Position numbers and translations under genes: made by a program. This document shows, piece by piece, positions 30,111-40,427 of a stretch of DNA of 64,000 nucleotides (position 1 is the first letter of the stretch; each line of letters begins with the position of its first letter). The notes beneath the pieces are model-generated. The model saw only the letters and a program-made list of their open reading frames with translations. It made no database searches and had not been told where the DNA came from. The stretch is from the NCBI RefSeq assembly GCF_033296635.1, contig NW_026944032.1:464464-528463 (forward strand), given 5' to 3'. Source of the DNA: Dichotomopilus funicola. Taxonomy: Eukaryota; Ascomycota; Sordariomycetes; Sordariales; Chaetomiaceae.

Positions 30111-33020
30111 ATGTACAGGCCTGTCGCGCTTGCCTCTGAAGTTCCCCTCTGCGTGGTGTGCCAGTGCAGCTTCAAAAGAGTGGCGGGTCCTGCCTTCAGG
30201 TTGAGTGCCCGACACCAAGCAACGCAAAGGTCTTCTCTCTCAAGTATCTCTTCTCCCCAAGGAGCACTGAGCGCGACACATTCCACTCGCAACTCTATCG
30301 GCTTCATAAAGCCGTTTCCGTCGTCCCAATCTAAAGCCCCAGGCTCTTCAAATTGTTTGCGCTGCTGTATCCACACACGAGCAAGCTTCGCCCCTCACCC
30401 ACACCTCACGATTTCACAAAATCGCACATTTTCCTCCACGAGTTTGCGATACGCGGCCACCATGGAGGGCGCTACGGAAACCCCTGAGAATACTTTGGCG
30501 TCGAAGTACACGGCCTCTACGGACTATGCGAAGGATGCCGAGGGTATGGAAGTGCCTTATGCGAGCCAGGATTTCAACGAGATCGCGGCCATGGCCCGTG
30601 GCCTCGAGGAGTCGATTAAGAAAGGAAAGAGCCGTAGTGCGTATAGTGCCCGCAAGACGAAATATTCTGTCGCGTCGTCTCCAACAGGCATCACCGTCGA
30701 CTCCTGGCGCCTGCAAGAATCTGACTACAAACGCCGGGACCTGCCCACCTACGCCCGCGGCCTGTTCACCACCCGGACCAAGAACAACGTCCCAGAGATT
30801 GCCATCCGTGGCTATGACAAGTTCTTCAACATCAACGAGGTGCGGGAGACCTCGTGGGAGCACATCAAGGAGCGGACCAAGGGCCCGTACGAGCTGAGCC
30901 TCAAGGAGAACGGGTGCATCATCTTCATTAGTGGCCTGGAGGACGACACGTTGCTGGTCTGCAGCAAGCACTCGACGGGAGATCGGTCTGATGCGTCGGC
31001 CAGTCACTCGTCGGTAGGAGAGAAGCACATTGAGCGCCAGCTGGAGCGTATTGGGAAGACCAAGCAGGACCTTGCGCGGGAGCTGAGGAAGCGGAATGCC
31101 ACGGCGGTAGCCGAGCTCTGTGACGACAGTTTCGAGGAGCACATCCTAGCTTACGGCCCGGACAAGGCTGGGTTGTACCTGCATGGAATCAACCTGAATC
31201 TCCCGGTCTTTGCGACATATCCGTCCCCAATCGTCCAGAAGTTCGCTGAGGACTGGGGTTTCATTAAAACAGGCCTGATCATGATCGACGACATCGATGA
31301 AGTGAAGGCCTTTCTCGAGGAGGTTGCGGAGACGGGCGCACACGATGGACGTGATGTTGAGGGGTTCGTTATCCGGTGCAAGATGACGAAGAATCCGGGG
31401 GTGACCCCTTACCAGGACTGGTTCTTCAAGTACAAGTTCGACGAGCCGTACCTAATGTTCCGGCAGTGGCGTGAGGCCACCAAGGCGCTGATTTCCGGGA
31501 GGCAGTTCAAGCTGAGGAAGCATGTCCAGATCACGGAGGAGTACCTCCTCTACGCCCGCCAGCGCCTTGCTGCGGACCGGACACTGGGCAAGGCGTATCA
31601 GCAGAACCACGGGATCATCAAGCTTCGCAACGACTTTTTGGCGCACAAGAATCTTAAGGGGTCCGATGCGGCCAACCTCGAGGATATGAATGGACCCGCC
31701 ACTGTCACCCGCGATGTGATCTTGGTTCCCATTGCGACAATCGGATGCGGCAAGACGACCATTGCGTTGGCCCTAGCGAGCTTGTTTAACTGGGGTCATA
31801 TTCAGAACGACAACATCACTGGCCCTAAGAGGCCACCGCGGTTCACTAAGGCGGTTCTGGACCAGCTTGAAGAGCACTACGCTGTGTATGCGGACCGTAA
31901 CAACGCCTTGAAGCACGAACGAAGGCAACTTCTCATGGACGTCAAGACACAGCACACTAGCGCCCGGTTGGTTGCCCTCAACTTTGTGCACAACGATATC
32001 GATGCTATTCGCCAAGTTACCCAGGAGCGAGTGTTTGCTCGTGGCGACAACCACCAGACCATCCAGGCTGCCACCGACATGAACAAAGTTGTTGGCATCA
32101 TGGAGGGTTTTATTCAGAGATTCGAGCCGTGCAACACGGATCGGGAGCCCGATGACATGTTCGATTTTGTCATCGACCTCGATCCCACCGCTGGCTCGCG
32201 AGACAACCTTGAGATTGTCATCAATGAACTGCACCGCGAGTTCCCCAACTTTCTCAAGGAGGTCCCATCGGCCGAGGACATGGACAAAGCCATCCAAGAG
32301 GCTTTAGAAGGGTACAGCCCTGACATGCGCCATACCATCCCAGACCGCTCGAGGAAGGGTGCCAACAAGCAGAACTTGAACCAGCAGCAACAGCAGCAGC
32401 AGAGCAAAGCCAAGAAGAGGAACCTTGAGTACATGTCCGTCGATCTTCCCACCAAGGACATCCTCACAGCCCTAGATAAAACCTTCTCCCCATCCGTCCC
32501 GCTCACCCAAACCCGCTTCTTCAAACAACTCCAAGGCACCCGTCGGGTCCAGCCCAAATTCCACGTCACCCTCATGCACCGCGCCTCCTCGAAGGAGCAC
32601 CCGGAACTCTGGCAGCGTTACAATTCCCTCTTTGAAACCGATGGCGCCATCCACCCAGACGGCCGCCTCGGTGATGTCGACGTGCAGCTAGAGCGGGTGG
32701 TGTTTGATGACCGCATCATGGCCATCGTAGTGCGCCTGGTGCCAACGCACCCGGACGATGAGAATATCAGTGGGGATCCCTCGGGCGATGGTAACACTGC
32801 CGCTTCGGAAGGTCCGACGCAGCCGAAGTGGGAGTGTGTCAACCGCGTGGCGCATATCACCGTCGGCACGCGGGACAATGCGGTCAAGCCGAAGGAGAGC
32901 AACGATTTGCTGGCGCGGTGGTTGGAGCAGGGCAGTGGGGAGGGCACAGGTATTGGAGAGTTGCTGGTTGAGGGGAAGCCGTTGGTCAGGGGCGTGGTCA
33001 GGGGCGTGTTGTCGAGATAG
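30111..33020 (+). CDS. TRL1: Fungal tRNA ligase Trl1 (ligase, polynucleotide kinase and cyclic phosphodiesterase)
   Basis: No intron. The first ATG (30111) gives 969 residues. A second in-frame ATG at 30462 in a near-ideal context (GCCACCATGG) gives 852, the usual length. The enzyme heals and seals tRNA exons after intron removal and, in yeast, joins HAC1 mRNA in the unfolded protein response. Numbering from 30111: the nucleotidyltransferase motif KENG has its lysine at 265, the kinase P-loop IGCGKTT is at about 544, and the cyclic phosphodiesterase has HVTL at 818 and HITV at 915. A poly-Gln run (about 32380-32403) lies between the kinase and phosphodiesterase. The 117-residue leader is rich in Ser, Arg and Thr, poor in acidic residues, and ends NRTFSSTSLRYAA, like a mitochondrial presequence. 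Confidence 0.95.
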   Translation: MYRPVALASEVPLCVVCQCSFKRVAGPAFRLSARHQATQRSSLSSISSPQGALSATHSTRNSIGFIKPFPSSQSKAPGSSNCLRCCIHTRASFAPHPHLTISQNRTFSSTSLRYAATMEGATETPENTLASKYTASTDYAKDAEGMEVPYASQDFNEIAAMARGLEESIKKGKSRSAYSARKTKYSVASSPTGITVDSWRLQESDYKRRDLPTYARGLFTTRTKNNVPEIAIRGYDKFFNINEVRETSWEHIKERTKGPYELSLKENGCIIFISGLEDDTLLVCSKHSTGDRSDASASHSSVGEKHIERQLERIGKTKQDLARELRKRNATAVAELCDDSFEEHILAYGPDKAGLYLHGINLNLPVFATYPSPIVQKFAEDWGFIKTGLIMIDDIDEVKAFLEEVAETGAHDGRDVEGFVIRCKMTKNPGVTPYQDWFFKYKFDEPYLMFRQWREATKALISGRQFKLRKHVQITEEYLLYARQRLAADRTLGKAYQQNHGIIKLRNDFLAHKNLKGSDAANLEDMNGPATVTRDVILVPIATIGCGKTTIALALASLFNWGHIQNDNITGPKRPPRFTKAVLDQLEEHYAVYADRNNALKHERRQLLMDVKTQHTSARLVALNFVHNDIDAIRQVTQERVFARGDNHQTIQAATDMNKVVGIMEGFIQRFEPCNTDREPDDMFDFVIDLDPTAGSRDNLEIVINELHREFPNFLKEVPSAEDMDKAIQEALEGYSPDMRHTIPDRSRKGANKQNLNQQQQQQQSKAKKRNLEYMSVDLPTKDILTALDKTFSPSVPLTQTRFFKQLQGTRRVQPKFHVTLMHRASSKEHPELWQRYNSLFETDGAIHPDGRLGDVDVQLERVVFDDRIMAIVVRLVPTHPDDENISGDPSGDGNTAASEGPTQPKWECVNRVAHITVGTRDNAVKPKESNDLLARWLEQGSGEGTGIGELLVEGKPLVRGVVRGVLSR

Positions 33021-33412
33021 AATGGCGGCGATACGGGTCGGTCTCGGAGGCGGAAGGGTTCAAGACGGAAGGTGAAGAAGAATGGGAAGGGGAGGGGGGA
33101 GGAGATATCGGTGCGTGGATAGGCCTGGCGTTGTCATTCTACTGTGGCATGCTACTTAGGACTTTGTTGTTTAGTTGGAGAACTCCCACTCTACTCAAGT
33201 AGTTTGTAGTTTCTCTCTACTCTGACTATGCCGAGGAAAAAATGGAAAGAAAAGTCAGTTACAGCAATCTATGAAAACGGATCGAGAAGATCCGTTGGGC
33301 CCCGCCAGAATTCCCCGTTCATCTCTTAGCGTGCCTTTTCTGCCCTGGACGCTTAGGAGATCTTGAACAGTGTTCATCTAGCAGCATGATTTCGTGAACA
33401 TATACTCCCCTC
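33021..33412. other. Convergent intergenic region
   Basis: This 392-base spacer lies between the 3' ends of TRL1 and the anthranilate phosphoribosyltransferase gene. It holds only 3' UTR-like sequence. Confidence 0.5.
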
Positions 33413-34773
33413 TCAGTTCTCCTCGAATCCATTCGTCACCTTCACAAACTCCCCCCACTGCCTCGCCGCCTCACCACTCTTAATCGCCCACCGCGCCCTG
33501 CGCACACCTTCCTTCCACCGACCCCCACCAGGCCCGCGCTCCGTAATCACCGCCCCATCATCGCCAAACCCGAGATCGCTCGTGTCGGCCTCGCAGACCC
33601 CGGCCACCACAAACAGCGCGGCCGCGTTGATCAGCACAAAGTGCAGGATCGGATCGTCATCGGGAACCTGCCCGTCAAGAATACGTCGGAGGATGGCCGC
33701 GTTCTCGTGGGGTTCTTTGCCCGGAGAAACGGACGACAGAGGGTGCGCGGGCAGCCCAAAGTCGCGCGGGTGAAGGCGGAAGTGCTCTGTGACGGTTCCC
33801 GCGGCGGAATAAGATGATGCGTCGTCGGTGGACGGCCGGATACGCCAGCAGAGGGTATCGCCGGCACAGCTGATCTCGTCGAGCTCCTCGTCGCCGCAGA
33901 CGATCATGGCTTTGCGGGCGCCGGCGAGCTCGAGAGCGCGGGCGAACACGGGGCCGATGTCCTTGCGTGCGACGCCGATCATGCGCGCTTCGAGGAGGGA
34001 GTCGGCGGAGGTGGTGGAGGTGGCGGAGGCGTGGAGGTCGGTGGGGTTGGCGAGCGGGCCGACGAGGTTGAAGATGGTTCGCCAGGGGAGTTGTTTGCGG
34101 ATGGGCGCGACGTGGCGCATGCCCGGGTGGAAGACGGGGGCGAAGAGGAAGCCGTAGTTGGTGTTGCGGTAGAGGTCGGCGATGGTGTCTGGGCGGACGC
34201 GGTCTATTTGGGGTGCTTGGGGTAGCATGTTGTTGAGGAGGTCGGCGGAGCCGGACTTGGAGGTCGAGGCCCGGTTGCCGTGCTTGGCGATGAGGAGCAG
34301 GCTAGAGGCGAGTATGGAGGCGGTCGTACTGATGTTGAAGGTGTTGTGGGAGTCACCGCCGGTGCCGACGATGTCGACCTAGATGTACAGTCAGTCAAGC
34401 TCTATATGACCAGTGTAGGGTAGGGTATAGTAGGTTGAAGTAGGCAACTTACCAAACCACCTTCATACTGCCCCTCCTTTCTGCGCTTCGCATCGATGGT
34501 CGAGCGAAGAGCTGGCTGGTCAATCTTGGCTGCCGCCTTTAGCATACACTGGGCTGTGTTGGCGAGCACTTCTGCTTGCCGGTCGAGGCCAGTGAAGTGC
34601 AGGCACATGAGTAAGGAGCCGGCCTGGACATCAGAGACTTGGTTCGTGAAGAAGTAGGAGATCGCTTCGGCGATCTGCTTTGGCGTAACTGGGTTTGGGT
34701 GCCCCAATGGCCATAAACGGGCGAGCAGCGGCTTGATATCAATAAGCTCACGGGTCTCTGCTGGAGGTGCCAT
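33413..34773 (-). CDS. TRP4: Anthranilate phosphoribosyltransferase (tryptophan biosynthesis)
   Basis: Two exons on the minus strand (34773-34453 and 34378-33413; 74-base intron) give 428 residues. The enzyme transfers phosphoribose from PRPP to anthranilate, the second step of tryptophan synthesis, in the cytosol. Splicing recreates GGLVDIVGTGGDSHNTFN, the PRPP/Mg-binding loop. KHGNRASTSKSGSADLL and FAPVFHPGMRHVAPIRKQL (anthranilate tunnel) follow, then FNLVGPLANP and GDEELDEIS. The N-terminal helical domain has the usual SYFFTNQVSDVQAGSLLMCL. The length is slightly above yeast Trp4 (380) because of C-terminal loops. It is divergent from the mitochondrial uL10 gene. Confidence 0.95.
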
Positions 34774-35415
34774 CGTTGCTTGTTTCTTGCAGCTGTTGTT
34801 GCTGCTGCTCCGTTGTAGATAGTTCGACCAACAGATGAATTGACGAGTCAACGTGAAAAAGATAATTAAAATTCAAAAAGAATTTGCTTGAGCAGTTTCA
34901 AGTAATGGTAACCCTCCAATTGGCTAGAAAGGGGGCCCTGGATTGGTAAATAAGAAAACAACCTCGCGGTTGACTCATGATGGGCAAAGGAACCCTTTAA
35001 GCTATTGGGGTGCTGTGCCCTTTGAGCCACCAACACAACTCTAAAAAGGCCGATTTGACGGCCCCGCGATGACCCGGACGTGGTTCCTGGTGGGGGTAGT
35101 GCAGGGGTCCGCAGTCGGAACAGATGGTGGCAGAATTATAGCTTACTACACGAGCTTTGGAGGGCGGTGAACCCGTTCGACCTTGAATTTGATCCCCGCT
35201 TGGTCATGGCCCCTGCACGCTGCCCTTGGCGTGGGCGATTGGCAATTGGCAATTGGCAGCGCCAAAATTTCGGCTTCGGTGATCGCGAATTCTGGTATTG
35301 GCACGCCCAGCAGAGTAGCTGTCACGAGGTCAGGTACGTGCACACCACTACAATACTGGGCTTACCTCACAGCCAGTATTACGTTTTCTGACTGAAAGCT
35401 TTTCCTTCCGATAGA
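34774..35415. promoter_or_regulatory. Divergent promoter between TRP4 and the mitochondrial uL10 gene
   Basis: This 642-base region contains two start regions. TGACTCA occurs at 34972-34978, which is the Gcn4/CPC1 (cross-pathway control) core site and would fit amino-acid-starvation control of TRP4; it lies about 200 bases upstream of the TRP4 start. A GGCAATTGGCAATTGGCA direct repeat is at 35238-35258. Regulation by CPC1 is inferred from the motif only. Confidence 0.5.
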
Positions 35416-36465
35416 ATGCCGCCGAGAGTACGGTGTGCCGTCCCCCGCGGGCTGGGGTCGGCCGTGAAGCCCACGAGGTTATCAACACAGTCCGCCGCTC
35501 AACTCCTCCCCTCTGCTCCCGCAACAACCCCAGCAACGAGACAATATGCCACTGCTGCTGTATCCAACCGATTTCAGCTCCCCGCCGATTACGTTCCGCC
35601 AACCCAGCCACCAACCGCGAAGCTGGGCGACACTCGAAAGTCGCAACTCCTCCGAACCTACACTTCCCTCCTCCGCTCCTCGCCCCTGATCCTCATCTTC
35701 CAATACAACAACCTCACCGCGGTCGAATGGGCTGCCGTACGGCGTGAACTGGGTGCTGCGCTGGCCGAGGTCTCGCCCGAGGGCACAGAGTCGGCCGAGA
35801 TCGCGGCCAACACCCAGATACAATCCATTCGGGGACGCATGTTCGACATTGCGCTCAAGATTGTCGAATTCTACGATCCATCGAAGGTTGCCCCGGTTAA
35901 GGCGTCCACGCTCAGCGGCGAGAAGGTTGATGTGGTGTACAACCACGATCTGTCCGCGGCGGCCGACAAGGCCATGAGGGCGGCCGTGAAGAAGGGTGGG
36001 GAGTTACCCGCGTCCTCTGTCTACGGCCAGATCTTACCACTACTCGTCGGGCCACTGGCGGTATTAACCATACCGGCTGTGTCGCCGGCACATTTGGGCG
36101 CTGCCTTGAGGGTCCTTGCTCCGAGCCCACCGGCATTTCCTGCGCCGACCAGGAAGAAGCGGCCCGGGTACCACGACCCCATCGCGCAGAGTGGGCTTCA
36201 GAAGCTTATTCTTATCGGCGGGCGAATCGAAGACAAGATCTTCGATCAGGATGGTGTGAAGTGGGTTGGTGGTATCGAGGGTGGTCTGGATGGGCTGCGG
36301 GCCCAACTTGTCCACATGCTCCAGAGCGCCGGTATGGGCCTGGCAAGCACGTTGGAAGGCGCGAGCAAGAGTGTTTGGCTTACTTTGGAGAGCCGCCGCA
36401 GCGTTTTGGAAGAGGAGCAGAATGGGGGCAAGAAGGAGGAGGAGGCGAACGAGGGGAGCTCATGA
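35416..36465 (+). CDS. Mitochondrial large-subunit ribosomal protein uL10m (yeast MrpL11 type)
   Basis: This 349-residue protein has no intron. The first about 50 residues are basic, rich in Ser, Ala and Thr, and look like a mitochondrial targeting peptide (RQYATAAV near its end). The uL10 core follows: KSQLLRTYTSLLRSSPLILI, FQYNNLTAVEWAAVRREL, later GQILPLLVGPLAVLTIPAVS. The C-terminus is Glu/Lys-rich. uL10m forms part of the stalk base of the mitochondrial ribosome. It is divergent from TRP4. Confidence 0.85.
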   Translation: MPPRVRCAVPRGLGSAVKPTRLSTQSAAQLLPSAPATTPATRQYATAAVSNRFQLPADYVPPTQPPTAKLGDTRKSQLLRTYTSLLRSSPLILIFQYNNLTAVEWAAVRRELGAALAEVSPEGTESAEIAANTQIQSIRGRMFDIALKIVEFYDPSKVAPVKASTLSGEKVDVVYNHDLSAAADKAMRAAVKKGGELPASSVYGQILPLLVGPLAVLTIPAVSPAHLGAALRVLAPSPPAFPAPTRKKRPGYHDPIAQSGLQKLILIGGRIEDKIFDQDGVKWVGGIEGGLDGLRAQLVHMLQSAGMGLASTLEGASKSVWLTLESRRSVLEEEQNGGKKEEEANEGSS

Positions 36466-37255
36466 AGCGAGGAGGGGCAAAGTTGATGCGCATTGTACCG
36501 TGTCGCATTGCCACAGGAGTTTCGATATTTAGGAATGTAAATTTATTGTACTGTACATCAAAGTATTCAGCAGCACAGATCAATACACTCGCTGAATTCG
36601 ATGCCATGTGAAAGCTCGCCTGTGACTACCCCCGGTCAGCGGGGAGCAATGGAGGTGGTTGAAGGAAATGCCCCGCTATCAACGGGTCCCTGCAGCAGCG
36701 AACCCCGGTAAGCTTGCTCGGCGGGTAATTGGGATTCTCGGGTGAGCTCAGCTCCTCTCCTGTTTCCGGCAACCTCCCTCGGAAGCTGCGCCGCAGCGCC
36801 TACCGCCAACGGAATCACCTAATGCACAGGAGAGCGCATGATACAGGTCAACCACTGGAACACTCTGTCACGGAGGCTGCATCGCTAGATATCCTTAGCT
36901 CGGAGTAGAACGAAACCCCACCGGTGCCCGCATACCGTACGATACAATACGAGACGACATTTGCGATCGCGGCCAATAGCTATCGGCACGCTCGCTGTCT
37001 GTAGTGTACCTCGCTCTCGCTGGTAGCTGCCGCGCGTCCACCTACCCCGACTCCGAACCCCGGCCGCATACTCCCACCGCCCGACATCGCGCATCCGTCC
37101 TTCAACAGGAAAGACACCGCTTCAAGTCTTGGCTTCCGCTAGCCCCTCCGAGATCCGAGTAGTCAGGGGACGCCACCTCCCCGATCCGAACCGAGACAAC
37201 CCCAGATCTACGATACACTACAACCCCCCAACGCCGACAACAACCCTTTACTACC
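36466..37255. other. Intergenic region upstream of the DUF4870-like gene
   Basis: About 0.8 kb carrying the uL10m 3' flank and the next promoter. It ends in an AC-rich 5' UTR-like stretch (ACAACCCCCCAACG). No gene is seen. Confidence 0.45.
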
Positions 37256-38163
37256 ATGGACTTCGCCCCTTACCAGTCCTCCCCCCCGGAACATGGCCGT
37301 TCCCCAACCCACAGCACCACCGCCTCGCCCCGCACCTCGCTCGACAACAACTACAACCCAAATAACGGCGGCAATAACGGCCGCGCCTATTCCCCCGCGA
37401 CAGGCCACCACTACCAGCAACGACAATCGCGATTCTCACCACCGCCTTTACAACACCCCCAGCCGCAGCGCGCGTGGTCGGGCGATGGAGTGGGGAGGTA
37501 TTCGAGTCCCTTAGCGGGGCATGCGGTTTCGGCGGATGATGGGGGGGCAGATGGCAATGGGGTGAATGCTGGCGGGGGAGGGAGTCCGTGGTCGTTTGGA
37601 GGGAGAGGGGGAGGTGTGGGAGGAGCGGGAGCGGCGGTGGGGGATTACTTCTCGTCGCTGGGTGCTCGGGAGGGGATGGTGAGCGAGTTTGAGACGAGTT
37701 TGGGGTTGAGGTTGGATTATGAGGCGTGTTTGGCGTATTTGGTTTCGCCGCCGTTGGGGGCGATCTTGTTGCTGATTTTGGAGCGGAAGAGTGACTATGT
37801 GAGGTATGTGGGGGTTGTTGGTGATGTCTTTTTTTGGAGTTTTGGCGTTTTTGGGTTATGGCCGTGGTGCTGACTTTGATATCTCTACTAGGTTCCACGC
37901 GTGGCAGTCTAGTCTACTGTTTACCGCACTGTTCGTGGTCCACTTGTTATTTTCGTGGTCGACATTCCTCAGTTGGCTATTCTTCCTGGGTGATCTAGTC
38001 TTGATCGCCTGGTTGGTATTCCATGCATATCGGGATGCGGATACGTTGGACAGGTTCGCTTTTCCCCACTGCTGCTTCACTAGACCAACTTAACTGACAC
38101 CCTTCTAGGTACGAAGTCCCTATTGTTGGAGCGATCGCCAGTCGTATTCTTGACGACGAGTAA
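37256..38163 (+). CDS. DUF4870/Tic20-like small multi-pass membrane protein
   Basis: Three exons (37256-37803, 37892-38053, 38109-38163) give 254 residues. The first about 140 residues are low-complexity (Ser/Pro, then Gly-rich). The conserved core begins GLRLDYEACLAYLVSPPLGA and continues LLLILERKSDYVRFHAWQSS, LLFTALFVVHLLFSW and FLGDLVLIAWLVFHAYRDAD, giving three to four transmembrane helices. It ends YEVPIVGAIASRILDDE. This pattern matches a widespread uncharacterised fungal family in the DUF4870 clan. The second donor reads GTTCGC, slightly unusual. The biochemical role is unknown. Confidence 0.82.
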
Positions 38164-38826
38164 TGGTTTCTGCGGGGGAGGTGCTGGTTTGAATCGATCC
38201 GCCAGCAAGTGGCGGGGCTTTGTTGTTCGGATTTTACGATGTTTATATTTCCCCTCTAATGTGTATATACTCCCCTATCCGCCGGGGAGCCGGTAGCAGC
38301 TTGGCGTTGGTAGTCGTCGGTTGTCATGGGTGGCCTAGTCTGTCTTTTATTTGCGTACGATACCAAGGCCAAAGAGTCCCATGAATGATATTAAGCTGGT
38401 TCTGTTTTCCCATTCAACGAAATAAATCTAAACTTTCATGATTACAAACTTGTATGTACACCCAGCGATAACCTTTGGTTGTGTTCGATGCCTTAGTCAG
38501 CTCATGAGCTCAGCCAGGGGTGATTGTGGTTGGTTGCCCCGGCATGTGGGTCCCGCCGCCCCAGGCGGTTACGTCGCGCTTTTGCCTGCAGCCCAGCCCA
38601 GCTCCCGCCGTTGTGGGCAATTCGATCGAGCTCCGTCCCCCACAGCCTCCAACAACCCAAACCAACATCCCACTTCTCCGCGATCGCCTGTGCATTTTTC
38701 CCGCCAGGTCTTCCAAGAAACAAAGCGATAGATATTCCTTACTTGTCTCTGGACTATTCCGATTTCCCCGGTCTCGAAATCACCTTTTAACCCCCCGCCC
38801 ACGAACCCTTGACTCCGGCAACCGCC
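38164..38826. other. Intergenic region upstream of RPT5
   Basis: This 663-base region carries the 3' flank of the DUF4870-like gene and the RPT5 promoter. No gene is seen. Confidence 0.45.
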
Positions 38827-40427
38827 ATGTCTACCCTCGAGGAGCTCGACGACCTCGACCGCCGCGACCGCGATGAGAAGGACAACAAGCAGGGAAATGG
38901 GAATGATAAGAGGAAAGGAGATGATGATGGCGATGCCGAGATGAAGGATGCCGAGCCCGAGGAGGAAGATGTTCTGGACCCGGAGATCTTAGACCTCAGC
39001 ACGGACGACATCAAGACCCGTCGGCGTTTACTTGAGAACGATGCTAGAATCATGAAGAGCGAGTACCAACGTTTATCACACGAGAAAGCGACTATGGCCG
39101 AGAAGATCAAAGAGAACATGGAAAAGATCGCTAACAATCGGTACGTTCCGCTGTTTACCCCACGCTCACGTTGCGTTCCCTTTTTGTTCCGTCTACTAAC
39201 ACAATTATTACTAATAGACAACTTCCATACCTTGTGGGCAATGTTGTTGAACTCTTGGATCTGGACCCGACCGCCGAATCCTCCGAAGAGGGCGCCAACA
39301 TCGATCTGGACGCTACCCGTGTGGGCAAATCAGCAGTTATCAAGACATCAACCAGGCAAACCATTTTCCTCCCACTGATCGGTCTTGTGGACCCGAACAA
39401 ACTGCGCCCCGGCGATCTTATCGGTGTAAATAAGGATTCATACCTCATTCTCGACACTCTCCCCGCCGAGTACGACAGCAGGGTAAAGGCCATGGAGGTC
39501 GACGAGAAGCCAACGGAGAAATACACGGATGTTGGTGGCCTGACTAAACAGATCGACGAGCTCCTTGAGGCTATCGTATGGCCAATGAAGGAGGCGGACA
39601 GGTTCAAGAAGATTGGCATCAAGGCTCCGAAGGGTATGGGACTCCCAATTTGGATTTTGCAAGTTCGAAATGAGCGAGATATTGACCAACCTCTGATCTA
39701 GGTGCCCTCATGTACGGCCCACCTGGGACAGGCAAGACTCTTCTTGCCAGGGCCTGCGCTGCCCAGACCGATGCGACCTTCCTCAAACTTGCCGGGCCAC
39801 AACTGGTACAGATGTTCATCGGCGATGGTGCCAAACTCGTCCGCGATTGCTTCGCCCTCGCCAAAGAGAAGGCGCCGGCGATTATTTTTATTGACGAACT
39901 GGATGCCGTGGGCACTAAACGTTTCGACAGCGAAAAGAGCGGTGATCGAGAGGTGCAGCGGACCATGTTGGAGTTGCTCAACCAGCTTGACGGTTTCGCT
40001 TCCGACGACCGGATCAAGGTCATTGCCGCGACGAACCGTGTCGATGTGTTGGATCCCGCCTTGCTCCGGTCTGGCCGTCTTGACCGCAAGATCGAGTTCC
40101 CCCTTCCGAATGAGGAAGCCCGGGCACAGATTCTCAAGATTCACTCGCGGAAGATGAAGGTGGATGAGGCCGTCAACTGGGATGAGTTGGCGCGGAGCAC
40201 GGACGAGTTTGGTGGTGCCATGCTGAAGGCAGTGTGTGTGGAGGCTGGTATGATTGCTCTGCGTCTGGGGAAGAACAAAATTGGGCACGAGCACTACGTC
40301 GATGCTATTGCGGAAGTACAAGCCAAGAAGAAGGATGTGAGTGACTCGCCCCCTTCCCGAGAATTTGGAATCATGGCATGCTTGATACTGACCCCGCCAC
40401 GCGTAGACCGTCAACTTCTATGCCTAA
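38827..40427 (+). CDS. RPT5: 26S proteasome regulatory ATPase subunit Rpt5 (6A)
   Basis: Four exons (38827-39140, 39218-39633, 39702-40336, 40407-40427) give 461 residues. The N-terminus is acidic and coiled-coil, followed by the OB domain. The AAA module has Walker A MYGPPGTGKTLLARA, Walker B IIFIDELDAVGTKR, the second region of homology AATNRVDVLDPALL and the arginine-finger stretch RSGRLDRKIEF. The last 21-base exon supplies TVNFYA, giving the HbYX-type tail that docks into the 20S alpha ring. It unfolds ubiquitylated substrates in the nucleus and cytosol and should be essential. If the last exon were missed, the tail would be lost. Confidence 0.97.

Noticed and set aside
32380..32403. CAG-type repeat in TRL1 as a possible unstable repeat
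   Set aside because: Short, interrupted poly-Gln in a linker; common in fungal proteins and not unusual here.
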